A stretch of DNA of 64,000 bases from NCBI RefSeq assembly GCF_910589235.1, contig NW_025813595.1, forward strand, positions 186,001 to 250,000. The letters are read 5' to 3'. The notes beneath the pieces were generated by a model. That model made no database searches. It saw only the letters and a list, made by a program, of their open reading frames with translations, and had not been told where the DNA came from. Position 1 is the first letter of the stretch. Every line of letters begins with the position of its first letter. Position numbers and translations under genes: made by a program. Shown in pieces: positions 55,576 through 64,000 of this stretch. Source of the DNA: Vespa crabro (taxonomy: Eukaryota; Arthropoda; Insecta; Hymenoptera; Vespidae).

Positions 55576-57962
55576 AAAATCGTATATACGATATGAAAGA
55601 ATGTTAAAAACTTTAATTCCAATATAAAATAGATGTTTGATCTTATGAAATGCAATGTTCTGAATCGATTGGTAACATTTTTCTAACTGTGCCACAAGTA
55701 TTATTAAAGATTTCACGATTTTATCTTGGCATATACCGAAATTCGCGTATGTCGATTACGTTTTTCCTCAATTATCATATGAAAACGCGTATTTAAACAT
55801 AGTAAAAACGTTATATTCTTGTTATATTCTTTATTCTGCATCGATAGAATATAAAATCAATGAAATTGAACGAGAATTCAATTTTACGTTATTCGACGAT
55901 ACGCGTATATGAGCGAAAAATCGTATATACGATATGAAAGAATGTTAAAAACTTTGATTCCAATATAAATTAGATGTTTGATCTTATGAAATGCAATGTT
56001 CTGAATCGATTGGTAACATTTTTCTAACTGTGGCACAAGTATTATTAAAGATTTCACGATTTCATCTTCGCATATACCGAAATTCGCGTATGTCGATTAC
56101 GTTTTTCGACAATTATCATATGAAAACGCGTAATTAAACATAGTAAAAACGTTATATTCTTGTTATATTCTTCATTCTCCATCGATGGAATATAAAATCA
56201 ATGAAATTGAACGAGTTTTCAAGTTTTCGTTTTTCGACGATACAGGTATATGAGCGAAAAATCGTATATACGATATGGAAGAATGTTAAAAACTTTGATT
56301 CCAATATAAAATAGATGTTTGATCTTATGAAATGCAATGTTCTGAATCGATTGGTAACATTTTTCTAACTGTGGCACAAGTATTATTAAAGATTTCATGA
56401 TTTTATCTTCGCGTATACCGAAATTCGCGTATGTCGATTACGTTTTTCGACAATTATCATATGAAAACGCGTATTTAAACATAGTAAAAACGTTATATTC
56501 TTGTTATATTCTTTATTCTGCATCGATAGAATATAAAATCAATAAAATTGATCGAGATTTCAAGTTTTCGTTTTTCGACGATACGCGTATATGAGCGAAA
56601 AATCGTATATACGATTAGAAAGAATGTTAAAAACTTTGATTCCAATATAAAATAGATGTTTGATCTTATGAAATGCAATGTTCTGAATCGATTGGTAACA
56701 TTTTTCTAACTGTGGCACAAGAATTATTAAAGATTTCACGATTTTATCTTCGCATATACCGAAATTCGCGTATGTCGATTACGTTTCTCGACAATTATCA
56801 TATGAAAACGCGTATTGAAACATAGTAAAAACGTTATATTCTTGTTATATTCTTTATTCTGCATCGATAGAATATAAAATCAATGAAATTGAACGAGATT
56901 TCAAGTTTTCGTTTTTCGACGATACGCGTATATGAGCGAAAAATCGTATATACGATATGAAAAAATGTAAAAAACTTTGATTCCAATATAAAATAGATGT
57001 TTGATCTTATGAAATGCAATGTTCTGAATCGATTGGTAACATTTTTCTAACTGTGGCACAAGTATTATTAAAGATTTCACGATTTTATCTTCGCATATAC
57101 CGAAATTCGCGTATGTCGATTACGTTTTTCGACAATTATCATATGAAAACGCGTATTTAAACATAGTAAAAACGATATATTCTTGTTATATTCTTTATTC
57201 TGCATCGATAGAATATAAAATCAATAAAATTGAACGAGATTTCAAGTTTTCGTTTTTCGACGATACGCGTATATGAGCGCAAAATCGTATATACGATATG
57301 AAAGAATGTTAAAAACTTTGATTCCAATATAAAATAGATGTTTGATCTTATGAAATGCAATGTTCTGAATCGATTGGTAACATTTTTCTAACTGTGGCAC
57401 AAGTATTGTTAAAGATTTCACGGTTTTATCTACGCATATTCCGAAATTCGCGTATGTCGATTACGTTTTTCGACAATTATCATATGAAAACGCGTATTTA
57501 AACATAGTAAAAACGTTATATTCTTGTTATATTCTTTATTCTCCATCGATAGAATATAAAATCAATGAAATTGAACGAGATTTCAAGTTTTTGTTTTTCG
57601 ACGATACACGTATATGAGCGAAAAATCGTATATACGATATAGAAGAATGTTAAAAACTTTGATTCCAATATAAAATAGATGTTTGATCTTATGAAATGCA
57701 ATGATCTGAATCGATTGGTAACATTTTTCTAACTGTGGCACAAGTTTTATTAAAGATTTCACGATTTTATCTTCGCATATACCGAAATTCGCGTATGTCG
57801 ATTACGTTTTTCGACAATTATCATATGAAAACGCGTATTTAAACATAGTAAAAACGTTATATTCTTGTTCTATTCTTTATTCTGCATCGAAAGAATATAA
57901 AATCAATGAAATTGAGCGAGATTTCAAGTTTTCGTTTTTCGACGATACGCGTATATGAGCGA
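55576..57962. repeat. 7-monomer HOR duplication, copy 1 (2,387 bp)
   Basis: The order of private variants is CTTTAATTCC, CTGTGCCACAAG with CTTGGCATATACC, TTTTTCCTCAATT, GAGAATTCAATTTTACG, TTCATTCTCCATCGATGG with GATACAGGTATATG, GATTTCATGATTTTATC, CGATTAGAAAG, GTATTGAAACATAG, and CACGGTTTTATCTACGC. All recur 2,387 bp later. Copy 1 opens just after the GAGCGCAAAATCG variant, where the match begins. Confidence 0.95.
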
Positions 57963-60349
57963 AAAATCGTATATACGATATGAAAGAATGTTAAAAACTT
58001 TAATTCCAATATAAAATAGATGTTTGATCTTATGAAATGCAATGTTCTGAATCGATTGGTAACATTTTTCTAACTGTGCCACAAGTATTATTAAAGATTT
58101 CACGATTTTATCTTGGCATATACCGAAATTCGCGTATGTCGATTACGTTTTTCCTCAATTATCATATGAAAACGCGTATTTAAACATAGTAAAAACGTTA
58201 TATTCTTGTTATATTCTTTATTCTGCATCGATAGAATATAAAATCAATGAAATTGAACGAGAATTCAATTTTACGTTATTCGACGATACGCGTATATGAG
58301 CGAAAAATCGTATATACGATATGAAAGAATGTTAAAAACTTTGATTCCAATATAAATTAGATGTTTGATCTTATGAAATGCAATGTTCTGAATCGATTGG
58401 TAACATTTTTCTAACTGTGGCACAAGTATTATTAAAGATTTCACGATTTCATCTTCGCATATACCGAAATTCGCGTATGTCGATTACGTTTTTCGACAAT
58501 TATCATATGAAAACGCGTAATTAAACATAGTAAAAACGTTATATTCTTGTTATATTCTTCATTCTCCATCGATGGAATATAAAATCAATGAAATTGAACG
58601 AGTTTTCAAGTTTTCGTTTTTCGACGATACAGGTATATGAGCGAAAAATCGTATATACGATATGGAAGAATGTTAAAAACTTTGATTCCAATATAAAATA
58701 GATGTTTGATCTTATGAAATGCAATGTTCTGAATCGATTGGTAACATTTTTCTAACTGTGGCACAAGTATTATTAAAGATTTCATGATTTTATCTTCGCG
58801 TATACCGAAATTCGCGTATGTCGATTACGTTTTTCGACAATTATCATATGAAAACGCGTATTTAAACATAGTAAAAACGTTATATTCTTGTTATATTCTT
58901 TATTCTGCATCGATAGAATATAAAATCAATAAAATTGATCGAGATTTCAAGTTTTCGTTTTTCGACGATACGCGTATATGAGCGAAAAATCGTATATACG
59001 ATTAGAAAGAATGTTAAAAACTTTGATTCCAATATAAAATAGATGTTTGATCTTATGAAATGCAATGTTCTGAATCGATTGGTAACATTTTTCTAACTGT
59101 GGCACAAGAATTATTAAAGATTTCACGATTTTATCTTCGCATATACCGAAATTCGCGTATGTCGATTACGTTTCTCGACAATTATCATATGAAAACGCGT
59201 ATTGAAACATAGTAAAAACGTTATATTCTTGTTATATTCTTTATTCTGCATCGATAGAATATAAAATCAATGAAATTGAACGAGATTTCAAGTTTTCGTT
59301 TTTCGACGATACGCGTATATGAGCGAAAAATCGTATATACGATATGAAAAAATGTAAAAAACTTTGATTCCAATATAAAATAGATGTTTGATCTTATGAA
59401 ATGCAATGTTCTGAATCGATTGGTAACATTTTTCTAACTGTGGCACAAGTATTATTAAAGATTTCACGATTTTATCTTCGCATATACCGAAATTCGCGTA
59501 TGTCGATTACGTTTTTCGACAATTATCATATGAAAACGCGTATTTAAACATAGTAAAAACGATATATTCTTGTTATATTCTTTATTCTGCATCGATAGAA
59601 TATAAAATCAATAAAATTGAACGAGATTTCAAGTTTTCGTTTTTCGACGATACGCGTATATGAGCGCAAAATCGTATATACGATATGAAAGAATGTTAAA
59701 AACTTTGATTCCAATATAAAATAGATGTTTGATCTTATGAAATGCAATGTTCTGAATCGATTGGTAACATTTTTCTAACTGTGGCACAAGTATTGTTAAA
59801 GATTTCACGGTTTTATCTACGCATATTCCGAAATTCGCGTATGTCGATTACGTTTTTCGACAATTATCATATGAAAACGCGTATTTAAACATAGTAAAAA
59901 CGTTATATTCTTGTTATATTCTTTATTCTCCATCGATAGAATATAAAATCAATGAAATTGAACGAGATTTCAAGTTTTTGTTTTTCGACGATACACGTAT
60001 ATGAGCGAAAAATCGTATATACGATATAGAAGAATGTTAAAAACTTTGATTCCAATATAAAATAGATGTTTGATCTTATGAAATGCAATGATCTGAATCG
60101 ATTGGTAACATTTTTCTAACTGTGGCACAAGTTTTATTAAAGATTTCACGATTTTATCTTCGCATATACCGAAATTCGCGTATGTCGATTACGTTTTTCG
60201 ACAATTATCATATGAAAACGCGTATTTAAACATAGTAAAAACGTTATATTCTTGTTGTATTCTTTATTCTGCATCGAAAGAATATAAAATCAATGAAATT
60301 GAGCGAGATTTCAAGTTTTCGTTTTTCGACGATACGCGTATATGAGCGA
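57963..60349. repeat. 7-monomer HOR duplication, copy 2 (2,387 bp)
   Basis: The tandem partner of 55576-57962. Similarity continues to about 60388, where the CTTTAATTCC variant of copy 1's continuation is replaced by the common CTTTGATTCC. Reading the copies side by side I noted one substitution, C at 57870 against G at 60257. This is the most recent-looking duplication in the window. Confidence 0.95.
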
Positions 60350-60388
60350 AAAATCGTATATACGATATGAAAGAATGTTAAAAACTTT

Positions 60389-63300
60389 GATTCCAATATA
60401 AAATAGATGTTTGATCTTATGAAATGCAATGTTCTGAATCGATTGGTAACATTTTTCTAACTGTGGCACAAGTATTATTAAAGATTTCACGATTTTATCT
60501 TCGCATATACCGAAATTCGCGTATGTCGATTAAGTTTTTCGACAATTATCATATGAAAACGCGTATTTAAACATAGTAAAAACGTTATATTCTTGTTATA
60601 TTCTTTATTCTGAATCGATAGAATATAAAATTCATTGAAATTGAACGAGATTTCAAGTTTTCGTTTTTCGACGATACGCGTATATGAGCGAAAAATCGTA
60701 TATACGATATGAAAGAATGTTAAAAACTTTGATTCCAATAAAAAATAGATGTTTGATCTTATGAAATGCAATGTTCTGAATCGATTGGTAACATTTTTCT
60801 AACTGTGGCACAAGTATTATTAAAGATTTCACGATTTTATCTTCGCATATACCGAAATTCGCGTATGTCGATTACGTTTTTCGACAATTATCATATGAAA
60901 ACGCGAATTTAAACATAGTAAAAACGTTATATTCTTGTTATATTCTATATTCTGCATCGATAGATTATAAAATTCATTGAAATTGAACGAGATTTCAAGT
61001 TTTCGTTTTTCGACGATACGCGTATATGAGCGAAAAATCGTATATACGATATGAAAGAATGTTAAAAACTTTGATTCCAATATAAAATAGATGTTTGATC
61101 TTATGAAATGCAATGTTCTGAATCGATTGGTAACATTTTTCTAACTGTGGCACAAGTATTATTAAAGATTTCACGATTTTATCTTCGCATATACCGAAAT
61201 TCGCGTATGTCGATTACGTTTTTCGACAATTATCATATTAAAACGCGAATTTAAACATAGTAAAAACGTTATATTCTTGTTATATTCTATATTCTGCATC
61301 GATAGATTATAAAATTCATTGAAATTGAACGAGATTTCAAGTTTTCGTTTTTCGACGATACGCGTATATGAGCGAAAAATCGTATATACGATATGAAAGA
61401 ATGTTAAAAACATCGATTCCAATATAAAATAGATGTTTGATCTTATGAAATGCAATGTTCGGAATCGATTGGTAACATTTTTCTAACTGTGGCACAAGTA
61501 TTATTAAAGATTTCACGATTTTATCTTCGCATATACCGAAATTCGCGTATGTCGATTACGTTTTTCGACAATTATCATATGAAAACGCGTATTTAAACAT
61601 AGTAAAAACGTTATATTCTTGTTATATTCTTTATTCTGCATCGATAGAATATAAAATCAATGAAATTGAACGACATTTCAAGTTTTCGTTTTTCGACGAT
61701 ACGCATATATGAGCGAAAAATCGTTTATACGATATGAAAGAATGTTAAAAACTTTGTTTCCAATATAAAATAGATGTTTGATCTTATGAAATGCAATGTT
61801 ATGAATCGATTGGTAACATTTTTCTAACTGTGGCACAAGTATTATTAAAGATTTCACGATTTTATCTTCGCATATACCGAAATTCGCGTATGTCGATTAC
61901 GTTTTTCGACAATTATTATATGAAAACGCGTATTTAAACATAGCAAAAACGTTATATTCTTGTTATATTCTTTATTCTGCATCGATAGAATATAAAATCA
62001 ATGAAATTGAACGAGATTTCAAGTTTTCGTTTTTCGACGATACGCGTATATGAGCGAAAAATCGTATATACGATATGAAAGAATGTTAAAAACTTTGATT
62101 CCAATATAAAATAGATGTTTGATCTTATGAAATGCAATGTTCTGAATCGATTGGTAACACTTTTCTAACTGTGGCACAAGTATTATTAAAGATTTCACGA
62201 TTTTATCTTCGCATATACCGAAATTCGCGTATGTCGATTACGTTTTTCGACAATTATCATATGAAAACGCGTATTTAAACATAGTAAAAACGTTATATTC
62301 TTGTTATATTCTCTATTCTGCATCGATAGAATATAAAATCAATGAAATTGAACGAGATTTCAAGTTTTCGTTTTTCGACGATACGCGTATATGAACGAAA
62401 AATCGTATATACAATATGAAAGAATGTTAAAAACTTTGATTCCAATATAAAATAGATGTTTGATCTTATGAAATGCAATGTTCTGAATCGATTGGGAACA
62501 TTTTTCTAACTGTGGCACAAGTATTATTAAAGATTTCACGATTTTATCTTCGCATATACCGAAATTCGCGTATGTCGATTACATTTTTCGACAATTATCA
62601 TATGAAAACGCGTATTTAAACATAGTAAAAACGTTTTATTCTTGTTATATTCTTTATTCTGCATCGATAGAATATAAAATCAATGAAATTGAACGAGATT
62701 TCAAGTTTTCGTTTTTCGACGATACGCGTATATGAGCGAAAAATCGTATATACGATATGAAAGAATGTTAAAAACTTTGATTCCAATATAAAATAGATGT
62801 TTGATCTTATGAAATGCAATGTTCTGAATCGATTGGTAACATTTTTCTAACTGTGGCACAAGTATTATTAAAGATTTCACGATTTTATCTTCGCATATAC
62901 CGAAATTCGCGTATGTCGATTACGTTTTTCGACAATTATCATATGAAAACGCGTATTTAAACATAGTAAAAACGTTATATTCTTGTTATATTCTTTATTC
63001 TGCATCGATAGAATATAAAATTCATTGAAATTGAACGAGATTTCAAGTTTTCGTTTTTCGACGATACGCGTATATGAGCGAAAAATCGTATATACGATAT
63101 GAAAGAATGTTAACAACTTCGATTCCAAAATAAAATAGATGTTTGATCTTATGAAATGCAATGTTCTGAATCGATTGGTAACATTTTTCTAACTGTGGCA
63201 CAAGTATTATTAAAGATTTCACGATTTTATCTTCGCATATACCGAAATTCGGGTATGTCGATTATATTTTTCGACAATTATCATATGAAAACGCGTATTT

Positions 63301-64000
63301 AAACATAGTAAAAACGTTAGATTCTTGTTATATTCTTTATTCTGCATCGATAGTATATAAAATCAATGAAATTGAACGAGATTTCAAGTTTTCGTTTTTC
63401 GACGATACGCTTATATGAGCGAAAAATCGTATATACGATATGAAAGAATGTTAAAAACTTTGATTCCAATATAAAATAGATGTTTGATCTTATGAAATGC
63501 AATGTTCTGAGTCGATTGGTAACATTTTTCTAACTGTGGCACAAGTATTATTAAAGATTTCACGATTTTATCTTCGCATATACCGAAATTCGCGTATGTC
63601 GATTAGGTTTTTCGTCAATTATCATATGAAAACGCGTATTTAAAAATAGTAAAAACGTTACATCCTTGTTATATTCTTTATTCTGCATCGACAGAATATA
63701 AAATCAATGAAATTGAACGAGATTTCAAGTTTTCGTTTGTCGACGATACGCGTATATGAGCGAAAAATCGTATATACGATATGAAAGAATGTTAAAAACT
63801 TTGATTCCAATATAAAATAGATGTTTGATCTTATGAAATGCAATGTTCTGAATCGATTGGTAACATTTTTCTAACTGTGGCACAAGTATTATTAAAGATT
63901 TCACGATTTCATGTTAGCATATACCGAAATTCGCCTATGTCGATTACGTTTTTCGACAATTATCATATGAAAACGCGTATTTAAACATAGTAAAGACGTT
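60389..64000. repeat. Array domain F: near-consensus monomers with a 342-bp subtype
   Basis: Most monomers here are close to consensus with scattered private substitutions. Four carry AAAATTCATTGAAATTG where others have AAAATCAATGAAATTG, one base longer, near 60630, 60972, 61314 and 63020. The monomers around 60927 and 61269 also share GCGAATTTAAACATAG and ATTCTATATTCTG, so they are a recent single-monomer duplication. The window ends 2 bp into a new monomer. Confidence 0.8.

Larger units (their letters stand above)
1..64000. repeat. 341-bp satellite DNA array filling the window
   Basis: Every part of the window aligns to the same 341-bp unit in the same orientation. Phase points at 255, 596, 1278, 1619, 1960 and so on to 63658 are 341 bp apart, apart from small indels. 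This gives 187 complete monomers after a 254-bp partial copy. One monomer counted by hand (11161-11501) has 47 C and 52 G, about 29% G+C. Adjacent monomers differ by a handful of substitutions, and many variants recur in ordered blocks, the signature of higher-order repeats. Such arrays are typical of eukaryotic centromeric, pericentromeric or subtelomeric heterochromatin. No known satellite family was recognised, and both ends of the array lie outside the window. Confidence 0.98.

Noticed and set aside
55576..60349. Assembly artefact as the cause of the near-perfect 7-monomer duplication
   Set aside because: It cannot be excluded from sequence alone, but the single mismatch and the sharp limits are also what a recent unequal exchange leaves. 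Kept as a finding with a read-level check.
1..64000. CRISPR array
   Set aside because: The repeat unit is 341 bp with no short repeat-spacer alternation; all sequence between any two landmarks is itself repeated.
1..64000. Bacterial operons or a novel protein-coding system
   Set aside because: No frame longer than 113 codons exists, none shows a recognisable domain, and the entire window is one tandem repeat at about 29% G+C.
1..64000. Telomeric repeats or a transposon insertion inside the array
   Set aside because: No run of TTAGG, TTAGGG or a similar repeat, no target-site duplication and no break in monomer phase was seen; all phase shifts are indels of 1, 2, 3 or 11 bp.

Overview
The whole 64 kb window is one uninterrupted tandem array of a single satellite DNA family. 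The monomer is 341 bp, and all copies run head to tail in the same orientation. Counting from the conserved phase point at 255, 187 complete monomers fit between 255 and 63,998, after a 254-bp partial copy at the left edge. From 255 to 63,658 there are 186 monomers, and the net length deficit of 23 bp is fully explained by about 20 small indels located by eye. I saw no unique sequence, transposon, RNA gene, CRISPR array, telomeric repeat or credible protein-coding gene. Neither edge of the array lies in the window.

Organism: a eukaryote, from pericentromeric, centromeric or other heterochromatic DNA. One consensus-like monomer (11,161-11,501) is about 29% G+C (99 of 341) yet has about 22 CpG dinucleotides where about 7 are expected. 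Strong CpG excess in AT-rich DNA suggests a genome or locus with little germline CpG methylation. An invertebrate (for example a hymenopteran-like insect) would fit better than a vertebrate or most plants, but this is inference and no satellite name was recognised.

Layout: monomers fall into variant types recognisable by shared substitutions and indels, and the types recur in ordered blocks, so the array has higher-order repeats (HORs) of changing period. Domain A (1-12,872) is a mosaic with a recurring 3-monomer block at 596, 5,711 and 8,440 and a 4-monomer block at 2,301 and 6,735, partly again at 10,486. Domain B (12,873-27,185) repeats a block marked by two 1-bp deletions, with repeat distances of 12, 6 and 8 monomers. 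Domain C (27,186-41,162) has a 9-monomer (3,069 bp) tandem duplication, a 4-monomer (1,364 bp) tandem duplication and a 7-monomer recurrence. Domain D (41,163-55,469) has single-monomer duplications and a 6-monomer block, with copies of shared alleles about 4.8-5.4 kb apart. Domain E (55,470-60,388) has a 7-monomer (2,387 bp) tandem duplication with one mismatch noted. Domain F (60,389-64,000) is close to consensus, with a 342-bp subtype.

No genes work together here. The biology is array evolution: unequal exchange makes HORs of 1 to 15 monomers, short conversion-like patches move variant haplotypes between blocks, and slippage makes small indels. The monomer length (about two nucleosome repeats) and its paired CpG-containing palindromes make a centromeric or chromatin role possible, but the sequence alone does not prove it.
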